DNA from: Nocardia abscessus
GTDB lineage: Bacteria; Actinomycetota; Actinomycetes; Mycobacteriales; Mycobacteriaceae
Assembly (NCBI RefSeq): GCF_015477775.1
Contig: NZ_JADLQO010000001.1
Span: 930,001 to 994,000 of the forward strand
DNA length: 64,000 bases
Direction: 5' to 3'
Under the pieces are notes generated by a model. That model was not told the DNA's origin. It worked only from the letters and a program-made list of their open reading frames with translations, and did not search any database. The translations under genes were made by a program, and so were the position numbers. This document shows positions 55,757 through 64,000 of this stretch, piece after piece (the stretch's first letter is position 1; every line of letters begins with the position of its first letter).

Positions 55757-58700
55757 TCAGCGGATGCGGATCGGGTCGTCGGTGGCGAGGCCGCCGGTGG
55801 TCTCGACGGTTACGCCGATAGTGGCCGGGGTGACGTTCGGGGCGTACGGGGTGAATTTTTCGAGGGAGCCCCAGTCACGTGCCCAGTCGTGGCCGAGGTA
55901 GCTGGGGACGGTCTGGGATTTCAACAGCAGGCCGGTCCAGCCGAGGGGGCCGCCGCCGATGTCGTCCTGCCATGCGTTGGAGGCGTCGGAGCCGACCCGG
56001 TCGGGCAGGATGCGCCACCGCGGGATCTCCGCGACGCCGTCCTTGTGGTCGAACGGACGCTGGCACGGGAACGCCAGGCCGACGTGCCAGTCGAGCAGTA
56101 CCGGATCCTTCGACCCGACCAGGGAGTTCAGCGTCGTCAGCTTGGGCAGCCGGGGCGGGGTCACGGCCAGCCACTGCTTGGGCGTGATGTCGTTGTCGAT
56201 CGCGACCAGCCGCACCGCGTTCACTTCCCCGGGCAGTCGATCCAGCGGCACCCGCAGGTTGCGCCAGGACGGCGCGGGGCCGATGTCCAGCGGATCGATC
56301 GAGCCGAGCGTGCTGACCTCGCCGTCCGCGCCCCGGACGCCGTACTCCAGGTGCAGTTCCTGCCCGTAGGTGAGCACACCGTCGGCGTCGATCGAGCGGA
56401 TCCGGCCCGCCGCGGTGATCGCGAGCACCTGGTAGGCGGGGTCGTGGCGCATGCTGTCGGTCAGATCGAGGCGGTACCACTGGGTGGTCAGCTTCGCCTG
56501 CTGCTGTTCGCCCTCCTGGTAGCTGCCGAGCACCGGGGTCTTCGCCGGGTCCAAGCCGAACGGCAGCGCGACCGTGCTGCCGTTGATGCCCGCCTGCTCG
56601 GTGGTGCCGCCTCCGGTGCCCGCGCCGGTGGTCTTGGTGGTCTTGTTCTCGGAGTCCTTGTCCACCGAGTTCGCGCCGCCGGTGACCGTCTCCTCGGCGT
56701 CGGCGGTGAGGTCGCCCGCTACCCCGTTCGGGGTGAAACCCTTGTTCTGCGCGGCCGATCCGTCCGCGGGCGATCCGGTGAAGGGTTGCAGCAGCGAATC
56801 GGCGGTATCGGTCTCCACCAGCACCTCGTTCGCCAGCGCGCACGAATCCCCGCGGATCGATTCCACGTTCGACTTGGTGATCGAGTAGGCGGGGTACTGC
56901 GTGGCTGCGGCCTTGGCCAGCGAGGCCACCTCGAAGATCACCAGCAGGGCGGCGGCGACGGTGAGCGGCGCCGAGGCCCATCGGTCGAAACGCCGTGGCG
57001 CGCCGCGGCTCTCGCGCCGGTACGGCTCGCGGTAGTGCTGCCAGATGGCGATCAGCAACGCGACGCCGCTGAGTCCGAGGAACAGCGTGGACAGCCCCTT
57101 GCCCGCCAGCAGCGGAGCTTTGTCCCACCACGGGACACCGTAGCTGGACACGTACCACCACCCGTTGGAGCCGGTGAAGGTCACGGCGAGCAGGAAAAGC
57201 ACCGCGGCGGCGAACAGCGCGCGGTTGCGCGGTGAGCGAATGCCGGTGGTGCCCACCGCGACCGCCGCCAGCGCGGCCAGCGATCCGGCCAGTCCGGCGT
57301 ACACGCCGAAGTGGTGGGTCCATTTGGTGGGGGTGAACATCATCAGGAACAGCGACGCGAACACGATGCCGAGAATGCGCACCGAAGGGCCGCGCGAGGT
57401 GCCGGGAATCCGCCCCTTGCGCAGCACTTGCAGCACGCAGACCAGCAGGCACAGCAGCATCACCAGCACGCCGAACCGCCGCGCCAATGAACCGTCGGGC
57501 GAGAGCATGAGCAGCGAATCCCAGCGGGTGCGCTCGTCGAACCACGCGACGTTCGGGCCGACGATCGTGCGGACCCGGGTGGCTTCCAGCACCGTCGCCA
57601 GCGTCTGGTCGGCGAAGATCACCACGAGCACCAGCGTGCCCGCGGCCAAGCCGGGCGCGAGCAGCGCGGCGAACCGGAACGCCGCGGCGGCCCGGGACGG
57701 CTTGCGCACGTCCGTGGGGGCGTTCACCGCGGCCGCGGCTTCGGCGGAGCCCGCGGCGGCCGCGTCCGCGTCGGGCCCGGTGCGGGCCGGGACGACCCCG
57801 CGGGCCCGTTTGACGATGATCAGCAGCACCGGTCGCGAACCGGCGATCAGCGCCGCGATGCAGATCAGGCCGGTGGGGCCTGCCGCGAGCGAGAACGCGG
57901 CGATCAGGACGGCCACCGCGGCGGGCAGCAGCCGTCCGGTCGCGACGGCGCGTTCGATCGAGCACCAGGTGAGCAACGCGCCCGCCGCGATCAGCGGCTC
58001 GGGACGCAGACCGTTGTCGTAGGGCAGCCAGAACGCGAGGAACACCAGCCCCGCCGTCCACAGCGCCACCTTGTTGCGCCGCACCCGGGCGCCCAGGCGC
58101 GGCAGCACTTCCCGGCTGATCACCAGCCAGCAGACGATGCCGGCCAGGAGGGTGGGCAGCCGCATCCACAGGCTGGCGTCGGAGACCCGGGCCATCCAGG
58201 CCAGCACCTCGTAGGACCAGCCGAACGGGGCCTCGGGCACCGCGAACCAGCGGTAGTAGTTCGCCATGTAGCCCGCGTGCTCGGAGGCCCGCGCCATGTT
58301 CAGGATGTAACCGTCGTCGGAGGTGTTCGCCCCGATGACGTGCCACAGCGCCAGAATGCCCAGCACCACGCCGTCGGCGGGGGTGACCCGCCACCAGTGG
58401 GCGGGCAGGAAGCGCCGCGGTTTACGCCCGTCGGTGGTGTCCAGCAGATGCAGTGCGACCAGTGCGATCAGCGTGAACACGGCGGCGGCGATCATGGCGG
58501 CCAGCTTCAGCGGCGTCGGCGTCGAGGAGAAACGCGAGTCGATGTCCGCGTGCACCTGCGCCCCGGCGAGCCGGCCCGCGTCCAGATCGGTGAAGACGCC
58601 CACCATCTGCGGCCTGATGTCCCGGCCGACCGTGGACCGGAACGGCGTGCCGTCCTGCCTGGTCACCCCGGTCAGTTCAGCGGTCGTCGCGGCGGCGTCC

Positions 58701-59104
58701 GACTCGACGCGGATCGTCGCGCAGGACCCGACCTCGTTCAGCGGCGCCGACAGCAGCGGGATGTCCCGCAGCACCACCGAGAGGACTCCGTCGCCGACCG
58801 AGACCACCAGCCCCTTGGTCGCCGCTTGGCCGGAGGACACCGGAGCGGTGGACAGCAGTGTGCCCGTCGCGCCGAGTTCTCCCACCAGCGAGCAGGGCAG
58901 CGTCGCGCGCAACCGCAGCGGCTCGTAGGACACCAGCGGCGCCGCGACGCTCGCGGGGCCGGGCTGGGGCCAGTCCAGGGTCGCCCGGTCCTGTCGCACC
59001 GGCAACAGCGGGGTCAGCAACGCCAGCAGGAATCCGAGAAGCCCGGAGAGGAGGGCGATCAAGCGGATACGGGTGAACGCTCGAGTAGATCGGTCCGGTC
59101 GCAC
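55757..59104 (-). CDS. emb: Arabinosyltransferase, Emb family (minus-strand copy)
   Basis: A 1115-residue GT-C arabinosyltransferase paralogous to the plus-strand copy along its whole length. The catalytic pair is Asp263-Asp264 in ANTSDDGYILNMAR; Met270 is the counterpart of EmbB Met306. The following HAGYMANYYRWF, VSDASLWMRLP and WTHHFGVYAG segments are strongly family-like. An Ala-rich cytoplasmic loop of about 30 residues (ADAAAAGSAEAAAAVNAP) is absent from the other copy. It is the last gene of dprE2-aftA-GT-emb and starts 11 bases after its neighbour ends. Position next to aftA corresponds to mycobacterial embC, but identity as EmbC, A or B is not settled. Confidence 0.94.
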   Translation of the reverse strand: MRPDRSTRAFTRIRLIALLSGLLGFLLALLTPLLPVRQDRATLDWPQPGPASVAAPLVSYEPLRLRATLPCSLVGELGATGTLLSTAPVSSGQAATKGLVVSVGDGVLSVVLRDIPLLSAPLNEVGSCATIRVESDAAATTAELTGVTRQDGTPFRSTVGRDIRPQMVGVFTDLDAGRLAGAQVHADIDSRFSSTPTPLKLAAMIAAAVFTLIALVALHLLDTTDGRKPRRFLPAHWWRVTPADGVVLGILALWHVIGANTSDDGYILNMARASEHAGYMANYYRWFAVPEAPFGWSYEVLAWMARVSDASLWMRLPTLLAGIVCWLVISREVLPRLGARVRRNKVALWTAGLVFLAFWLPYDNGLRPEPLIAAGALLTWCSIERAVATGRLLPAAVAVLIAAFSLAAGPTGLICIAALIAGSRPVLLIIVKRARGVVPARTGPDADAAAAGSAEAAAAVNAPTDVRKPSRAAAAFRFAALLAPGLAAGTLVLVVIFADQTLATVLEATRVRTIVGPNVAWFDERTRWDSLLMLSPDGSLARRFGVLVMLLCLLVCVLQVLRKGRIPGTSRGPSVRILGIVFASLFLMMFTPTKWTHHFGVYAGLAGSLAALAAVAVGTTGIRSPRNRALFAAAVLFLLAVTFTGSNGWWYVSSYGVPWWDKAPLLAGKGLSTLFLGLSGVALLIAIWQHYREPYRRESRGAPRRFDRWASAPLTVAAALLVIFEVASLAKAAATQYPAYSITKSNVESIRGDSCALANEVLVETDTADSLLQPFTGSPADGSAAQNKGFTPNGVAGDLTADAEETVTGGANSVDKDSENKTTKTTGAGTGGGTTEQAGINGSTVALPFGLDPAKTPVLGSYQEGEQQQAKLTTQWYRLDLTDSMRHDPAYQVLAITAAGRIRSIDADGVLTYGQELHLEYGVRGADGEVSTLGSIDPLDIGPAPSWRNLRVPLDRLPGEVNAVRLVAIDNDITPKQWLAVTPPRLPKLTTLNSLVGSKDPVLLDWHVGLAFPCQRPFDHKDGVAEIPRWRILPDRVGSDASNAWQDDIGGGPLGWTGLLLKSQTVPSYLGHDWARDWGSLEKFTPYAPNVTPATIGVTVETTGGLATDDPIRIR

Positions 59105-59115
59105 GGTGGTTGATG

Positions 59116-61062
59116 CTAGCTACCGCCCGGTGTGATGCCGACTGCCCCCGACGACCGCAGCGTATGAACGTCCCACAGCCAGACGTCCTCGACCCGGGTG
59201 GGCGCGAAGCCGAGCAGTTGGGTGACGGTTTCCCGGAGCGCCTCGCCGTTCTTCGTCGCGGGCAGCACCAGCACGTCGGCCTGCCAGAACCGCAGGTCCG
59301 TCAGCGCGCGGGTGCGCACGTCGGCGTCGATCGGGGGGACCACCCCGGTGTCCTGCGCCTGCACCAGCAGTGTGGTGGTCGGGCGGGCCTCGGGGCCGTA
59401 GATCCCCTTCTTGGTCGTACCGGTCGGGCCGACGAAGTAACCACCGGCCAGTGGGAAGGAGAAACCGGCGTCGGCCTGCCAGCGCAGCGCTCGCGCGTCG
59501 GGCGGCCGTGGCGGCGGCACCATGACCACCGAGCCGTCGCCGACATAGCCGCGGACGGTGCCGTCGGCGAAGAAATCCGGTGTCGGCGCCCGCTCCACCA
59601 CGGGGAGGATGGTCGGGGTCAGCGGCAGCAGCGCGCAGATGACCGCGGCGAACCAAGCGAGCGGCTTCCAGTCCACCGCCGACTGCGTCCAGCTGGTCAC
59701 CGCCCGCTCGGTGGCCAGCGCGAGCACCACCGCGATGGCCGGGATCGCGGCCATGCTGAGCCTGCTCTCCAGCACGGTGTTCAGCAGCGGCACCTGTTCG
59801 GCCCAGCGCCACGGCAGTTCGATGCCGGTCGGCCGCTTGCCGATCGTGGCGACCGCGCCCAGCGAAAGCACGCCGAAGACGGCGATCACCACGCCCGCGG
59901 CCCGCACGACGCGGTCGCGCCACAGCAGTCCCACCGTGAAGACCACCAGGAACAGCAGCGGCCAGCCGAAGTAGGCGTTCTGCTCGGTCGGGTTGATCGC
60001 CACGTTCTCGCCGGGCGCGAATACCCCGCCCAGCGATTCGGAGGGGAACTGCACCAGCGCTCGCAGGTCGTTGCCCATCGGCCCGTGGTCGATCGAGCGA
60101 TAGCTCTGTGGTCCGAAGAACTGCCACCACAGCGGAATCTCGGTGAGCGCCAGCGTGATCACCGCGGCCAGCAGCACGGTCGGGGCGAGCGCCCGTGTCA
60201 CGCGCAGTGCGACGCCCGGAACATGCAGGTAGTAGACGAGCGCGAACAGTCCGAACGCGAGGGCGAAGATCAACAGCGGCTCCTCGCCGAGCGCGATCTG
60301 CAGGGCGACCAGCAGGCCGAGTGTGACGGCATCGCGCACCCGTCCGCGCGGCCGATCCGGTTCCGCCCCGGCGGCTCGCCGCGCCATCCCGATCAGCTGG
60401 CCCGCGATGATCGGAAGCAGAAGCAACACGACGAAATTCGGGTGTGCGTTGGCGTGCGAGATCATCCCGGGCGCGAAACCGCAGAACAGGCCGCCGATCA
60501 CCGCCGCGACCCGGGAACGGACGAGCGTACGGGCGAACAGGAGATACCAGGCGAAGGCGGTACCGGCCAGCCCGAGGGTGAGTACCAGCACGAATGTGAC
60601 GGTGGGACCGAACAGCAGGGTGACCGGCGTCAGCGGCACGCCGACGCCGAACATGGCCGTATTGGCCATCATGTTCACTCCGGCCGGGAAGTTCTGCAGA
60701 TCGGTGCCGAGCGGATTCCGCAGCGTGGCCACCGAATGCGCGGTGACCGCGAAGAACCACTCCCACATCGTTTGGTCCTGACCGCTCTTGATCAGGTATC
60801 CGCTGCCGGTATTACGCCACTGGCCCGAGAGCACCGCCGCGGCCAGCGCCAGGTAACCCATGCCGACGAGCAGATCGGCGCCACCGATCCGGAAGATCCG
60901 GCGCGTGCGCGCGGGGCTGCTGAGCACTCCGGCCGCTGTCGTCTCCCTCGCCGCGACTGCGACCGCCGCCGATTCCGCTTGTTCACCGGTATCGACGTCC
61001 TGTGGCCATGCCACCTGCGCATCACTCCTCGCCAGCGCTGAATCAGCCGCCTTCCGTACCAA
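59116..61062 (-). CDS. GT-C-like polytopic membrane protein of unknown function between aftA and emb
   Basis: A 648-residue membrane protein with about eleven hydrophobic segments and a C-terminal extracytoplasmic domain of about 130 residues. The layout resembles GT-C glycosyltransferases: after the first helix an exposed loop carries an Asp (YLIKSGQDQTMWEWFFAVTAHS), then NFPAGVNMMANTAMF and CGFAPGMISHANAHPNFV. These also resemble hypothetical actinobacterial sugar-transfer membrane proteins. It is not AftA, AftB or Emb. No equivalent sits here in the mycobacterial cluster. Being inside the arabinan operon, it may be a lipid-linked glycosyltransferase or a partner of Emb. That is inference; the catalytic residue is unproven. 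Confidence 0.75.
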   Translation of the reverse strand: MVRKAADSALARSDAQVAWPQDVDTGEQAESAAVAVAARETTAAGVLSSPARTRRIFRIGGADLLVGMGYLALAAAVLSGQWRNTGSGYLIKSGQDQTMWEWFFAVTAHSVATLRNPLGTDLQNFPAGVNMMANTAMFGVGVPLTPVTLLFGPTVTFVLVLTLGLAGTAFAWYLLFARTLVRSRVAAVIGGLFCGFAPGMISHANAHPNFVVLLLLPIIAGQLIGMARRAAGAEPDRPRGRVRDAVTLGLLVALQIALGEEPLLIFALAFGLFALVYYLHVPGVALRVTRALAPTVLLAAVITLALTEIPLWWQFFGPQSYRSIDHGPMGNDLRALVQFPSESLGGVFAPGENVAINPTEQNAYFGWPLLFLVVFTVGLLWRDRVVRAAGVVIAVFGVLSLGAVATIGKRPTGIELPWRWAEQVPLLNTVLESRLSMAAIPAIAVVLALATERAVTSWTQSAVDWKPLAWFAAVICALLPLTPTILPVVERAPTPDFFADGTVRGYVGDGSVVMVPPPRPPDARALRWQADAGFSFPLAGGYFVGPTGTTKKGIYGPEARPTTTLLVQAQDTGVVPPIDADVRTRALTDLRFWQADVLVLPATKNGEALRETVTQLLGFAPTRVEDVWLWDVHTLRSSGAVGITPGGS

Positions 61063-61142
61063 CCACGCTGTGCGCGGACCGACAAACGGAAGGGTTATCC
61101 ATTCGGCGCGAGTTCAATCACCCGTGTTTCGGGCGAGATCGC

Positions 61143-63200
61143 TCAGCGGTGCACGGTGACGAGCGTGAACGGCCCGATGTCGGTGGTGGTGAAACGTGGG
61201 TCGGCGAACAGCTCCTTGGGGAAACTCACCGTGTAGCGCTCGACGTTCGGGTCGTTCGGGTAGACGTCTTTGGCCAGCCGCAGCGTGTAGGCGTCGCCGC
61301 TGCGCCGGAACAGGAACGCGTCCGGCGCGCGCCACGGGCTCGCCGCCAGCGCGTCGAGCAGCTCCTGCGGCGTCTTCAGTTCGCTCCAGCGCTCGATGGT
61401 CGCCGCACGGCCCGCGAAATCGGCGAGCGGGTTGGCGTAGTGCGAGGTGAGGGCCTGGAAGCCGAGGTAGGGATAGAAGGAGAGGAAGCTGGTGTCGGCG
61501 GTGAGCACCACCGTGTCCGAACGGGGGCGTCCGATCTGTGCGATGAGCGCCGCGTCCACCTTGGCATAGGACGACACCGCCGAGGCAGCCCGCTGGTCGG
61601 CCCGATGTCCGTCGCCGTCGGTGTCGGTGTAAGCGGTGGTGATCTCCGAAGACAGGATGTGCGTGATGTTCTGGGTGAAGGCCAACGCGCCGACCGTCGC
61701 GACGACGATCGCGACGAGCCGGAACCGGGCGGGCTCGTTCAACGCCTGGTAGATCGCCCGCGCGCCCTCCACGAACCCGAACGCGCCCGCCACCGACAGC
61801 AGCACCAGCAGCACCGGCTCCAGGCGGAACGACAGCAGCGTGGTGCCCGCGGCGGTCGCCGCCATGGACAGCAGCGTCCACAGGTAGATCGCCGCCACGC
61901 CGATCCCCAGCGCCTGCGCCCGTCGCGACGACGCGGCGCGCAGCACCAGCCAGATCGTGCCGATCAGGCACAGCGCACCCAGCAGGGAGAAGTGGAACAT
62001 CGGCAGCGGCAGCTCCGCTCCCGCTTCCGGTAGGTAGTGCAGAGCGGTTCCGGAACTCGCCGTGGTGCTGCGCAGCGCCTTCGCCAGGTACGGCCCCCAC
62101 ACGATGAGCGCGATCAGACCGGAAAGCGCTCCGATCACCACCAGCCGCGTGAGCGGCGCAACCGCGGCGCGCCAGGCGGGACGGCCGGTGTCCACGGCCG
62201 CACGGGTACGGCGCGGATGGTTCGTTCGGCGCTGTCGACGAACCGCGAGCACGGCCGACAGCAGACCCATCAACGCCACCGCGAAGGCGGCCACCAGGAA
62301 GTAGAGGGTGTAGAAGGTGGCTGCCCAGCCGAGGAACAGTCCGGTGCCGACGACCGCGCCCCAGCCGCCCGCAGTGCGGTCGGCCGACCCGGATCGCACG
62401 TCCTCCAGAGGCCGGTACAGCGCGCCCCAGGCGAGCACGAGCGCGGGCGGAAGCAGTAGCACGATGACGGCGCTGTACGCCTCGGGCGCGGCGTAGGCCA
62501 GCGTGACCGCCGTGCTCGCCGCCGTGACGCCGACGGCCCAGTCCGCGCGGATCAGCTTCGACCACAGCACCAGCGCGACGACCGCGGCTACCGCGAGGAA
62601 GCCGATCGCGTACGGCTTGAACACTTCCCAGCCGTCCATGCCGAGCAGGTTCGCCACCCGCCCGCCGATCCAGAACCAGCCCGCGGGGTAGAACGACGGC
62701 AGATCCGCGTACGTCATGTCGCGCAGCGCGGCGGAATCGGTGAGCCGGGTGAGGAATTCGGTGCGGAACTCCTGATCCACCGAGACGCCGAACAGGTACA
62801 GCTTCGTCGCCGCCAGCGGCATGCCGAGGGTGAACGTGACGAACGTCGAAAGACCGGCCCAGGACAGCGGTTTCGCCAGCCAGGGCGACTTGCGCAGCCG
62901 CAGCAGCGCGATGGCGACCGCGAGCAGCGCCGCCGCACCGACCTGCCCCACCGTGGTCAGCGCGCGCGTCACGTTGGAGGAGTTGAAGGCGGGCCACTGC
63001 ACCATGGAGAACGCGACGAGCCCGACGGCGGCCACCACCGCGGCCACGAGGGCGGCGAGCGCGGCCTCTCCGACCCCGGAGGCGATCTGCCGCACCACGA
63101 GCGCCTTGCGTCCCGGCGCCGGGGCCGGATCGACGGGACGCGGCGGCGCTTCGCCGGTCGCGGTCACCGTGCTCAACGGACCGCTCCGCGCACGTCGCAT
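61143..63200 (-). CDS. aftA: Galactan 5-O-arabinofuranosyltransferase AftA
   Basis: A 685-residue GT-C enzyme that attaches the first arabinofuranose residues to the galactan chain, using DPA. An N-terminal cytoplasmic tail is followed by about eleven membrane segments and a C-terminal extracytoplasmic domain of about 150 residues. GVSVDQEFRTEFLTRL holds the acidic loop typical of AftA. DLPSFYPAGWFWIGGRVANLLG and PEAYSAVIVLLLPPALVLAWG resemble the mycobacterial protein. A GTG about 11 codons after the ATG is an alternative start. It sits between dprE2 and the GT-C-like gene, as in mycobacteria where aftA follows dprE2. Confidence 0.93.
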   Translation of the reverse strand: MRRARSGPLSTVTATGEAPPRPVDPAPAPGRKALVVRQIASGVGEAALAALVAAVVAAVGLVAFSMVQWPAFNSSNVTRALTTVGQVGAAALLAVAIALLRLRKSPWLAKPLSWAGLSTFVTFTLGMPLAATKLYLFGVSVDQEFRTEFLTRLTDSAALRDMTYADLPSFYPAGWFWIGGRVANLLGMDGWEVFKPYAIGFLAVAAVVALVLWSKLIRADWAVGVTAASTAVTLAYAAPEAYSAVIVLLLPPALVLAWGALYRPLEDVRSGSADRTAGGWGAVVGTGLFLGWAATFYTLYFLVAAFAVALMGLLSAVLAVRRQRRTNHPRRTRAAVDTGRPAWRAAVAPLTRLVVIGALSGLIALIVWGPYLAKALRSTTASSGTALHYLPEAGAELPLPMFHFSLLGALCLIGTIWLVLRAASSRRAQALGIGVAAIYLWTLLSMAATAAGTTLLSFRLEPVLLVLLSVAGAFGFVEGARAIYQALNEPARFRLVAIVVATVGALAFTQNITHILSSEITTAYTDTDGDGHRADQRAASAVSSYAKVDAALIAQIGRPRSDTVVLTADTSFLSFYPYLGFQALTSHYANPLADFAGRAATIERWSELKTPQELLDALAASPWRAPDAFLFRRSGDAYTLRLAKDVYPNDPNVERYTVSFPKELFADPRFTTTDIGPFTLVTVHR

Positions 63201-63255
63201 GGGGTTACTCGCATGGCGCCTCCGGGTTCACAGGATCCACTCCGTCAGACGATAG

Positions 63256-63286
63256 GTGCCCGCGCGATCACCGATCACGCGGGCAC
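63256..63286 (-). terminator. Hairpin between dprE2 and aftA
   Basis: Two 14-base arms with one mismatch (63256-63269 and 63273-63286) enclose a three-base loop about 25 bases after the dprE2 stop. It could be a partial terminator or processing site inside the operon, lowering aftA relative to dprE2. Confidence 0.55.
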
Positions 63287-63311
63287 GGGGTCCGAGCTCG
63301 TTCGCCGAAGG

Positions 63312-64000
63312 TCAGATCGGCAGTCTGCGGAAGATCGAGCGCGGGATGTGCCGCAGGACCATCATCACGAAGCGGAAGGCTCCCGGCGCCCAGACCAGTT
63401 CCTTCCCCTTCTGCGACGCCGACACCGCCAGCACCGCGATGTCTTCCTTGTCGACGGTGAGCGGAGCCTCTTTGACGTGCGCGGAGAACCTGGTCCGCAC
63501 CATGCCGGGCCGGATCACCAGCACACGGGGCCCGTGCGGGCGCAGCGCTTCGCCGAGTCCGAGGTAGAAGCCGTCCAGGCCGGCCTTTGTCGACCCGTAG
63601 ACGAAGTTCGAGCGGCGCACCCGTTCACCGGCGACGGAGGACAGGGCGATGATCCGCCCGAAGCCCTGCGCCTTCATCTTCTCGCCGACCAGCACGCCGA
63701 CCGACACCGCCGCGGTGTAGTTGACCTGGGCGACCAGCACCGCCTTGCGCTGGTTCTGCCACAACTCCTCAGCGTCGCCGTCGAGCGCGAAGGCGACGAT
63801 GGCGACGTCCACGTCGCCGGAGTCCCACGCCGCGTCGATCACCTTGGCGTGGCCGTCGGTGTCGAGTGCGTCGAAGTCGATGACGTCGACCTCGCTCGCG
63901 CCCGCGGCCTTCATCTGGGCGACCGCGTCCTCACGCAGCGGATCACCGGGCAGCGCCGCGAGGGTGATGCGCGCGGGGCCCTTCTTCAGGTACTCCGCGC
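63312..64000 (-). CDS. dprE2: Decaprenylphosphoryl-2-keto-ribose reductase DprE2 (5' end outside window)
   Basis: The frame stays open to the window edge, so the N-terminal part, including the NADH-binding loop, is missing; about 228 residues are visible. It is a short-chain dehydrogenase: the catalytic Ser lies in [13 protein letters not shown], and Tyr and Lys in [24 protein letters not shown] and the C-terminal [26 protein letters not shown] are characteristic of DprE2. With DprE1 it epimerises decaprenyl-phosphoryl ribose to the arabinose donor DPA. DprE1 probably lies just beyond the right edge. It heads, within the window, the operon leading to aftA and emb. Confidence 0.94.
   Translation of the reverse strand, partial: AEYLKKGPARITLAALPGDPLREDAVAQMKAAGASEVDVIDFDALDTDGHAKVIDAAWDSGDVDVAIVAFALDGDAEELWQNQRKAVLVAQVNYTAAVSVGVLVGEKMKAQGFGRIIALSSVAGERVRRSNFVYGSTKAGLDGFYLGLGEALRPHGPRVLVIRPGMVRTRFSAHVKEAPLTVDKEDIAVLAVSASQKGKELVWAPGAFRFVMMVLRHIPRSIFRRLPI

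Overview
The window comes from a high-GC, mycolic-acid-containing actinomycete, most likely Nocardia or a close relative. The evidence is a block of galactan, arabinan and mycolate genes (glf, glfT2, a PAP2 phosphatase, ubiA, aftB, several Ag85-type mycolyltransferases, a cutinase-like protein, fadD32, pks13, accD4, emb genes, aftA, dprE2). It follows the order of the mycobacterial locus but with differences typical of Nocardia: more mycolyltransferase copies, one of them fused to LGFP repeats, and a split emb region. Genus assignment is inference. No rRNA, tRNA, CRISPR array or insertion sequence was seen.

Layout. (1) 1-4452: the end of an accessory cluster of visibly lower GC. It holds a condensation-domain-like protein cut by the window edge, a C39 peptidase-containing ABC exporter, an unannotated 57-residue reading frame with a strong ribosome binding site, and an uncharacterised nucleotidyltransferase. 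Stop/start overlaps couple these genes, so the set looks like a peptide natural-product export and tailoring operon. (2) 4725-14267, minus strand: one oligopeptide ABC importer operon (oppB, oppC, fused oppDF, three paralogous lipoprotein binding proteins, a small membrane protein). (3) 14422-24050: a HAD phosphatase, a secreted peptidoglycan amidase divergent from a SpoIID/LytB-like protein, a TipA-like MerR regulator, a repeat-tailed membrane protein, and a TetR/SDR divergent pair with two clear operators. (4) 24310-30986: galactan synthesis and decaprenyl-phosphate arabinose priming (glf-glfT2-PAP2-ubiA-aftB), tightly coupled. (5) 31216-39411: four mycolyltransferases, a DUF732-like lipoprotein and a cutinase-family protein. 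(6) 39581-49700: an LLM-type oxidoreductase followed by fadD32-pks13-accD4, the mycolate condensation machinery. (7) 49770-64000: a cyclophilin, one emb gene on the plus strand, a small HxlR/quinone-oxidoreductase cassette, then a minus-strand operon dprE2-aftA-unknown GT-C-like membrane protein-emb.

How the parts work together. DprE2 and UbiA supply decaprenyl-phosphoryl arabinose. Glf and GlfT2 build galactan. AftA, the two Emb proteins and AftB build and cap arabinan. FadD32, AccD4 and Pks13 make mycolate, and the mycolyltransferases attach it outside the membrane. The LGFP-bearing amidase and mycolyltransferase probably bind the same wall polymer. The places most worth a second look are the left-edge peptide cluster with its small frame, the extra GT-C-like protein between aftA and emb, the decaying repeat tail of the SpoIID gene, and the dispersed palindromic repeats beside the mycolyltransferase genes.
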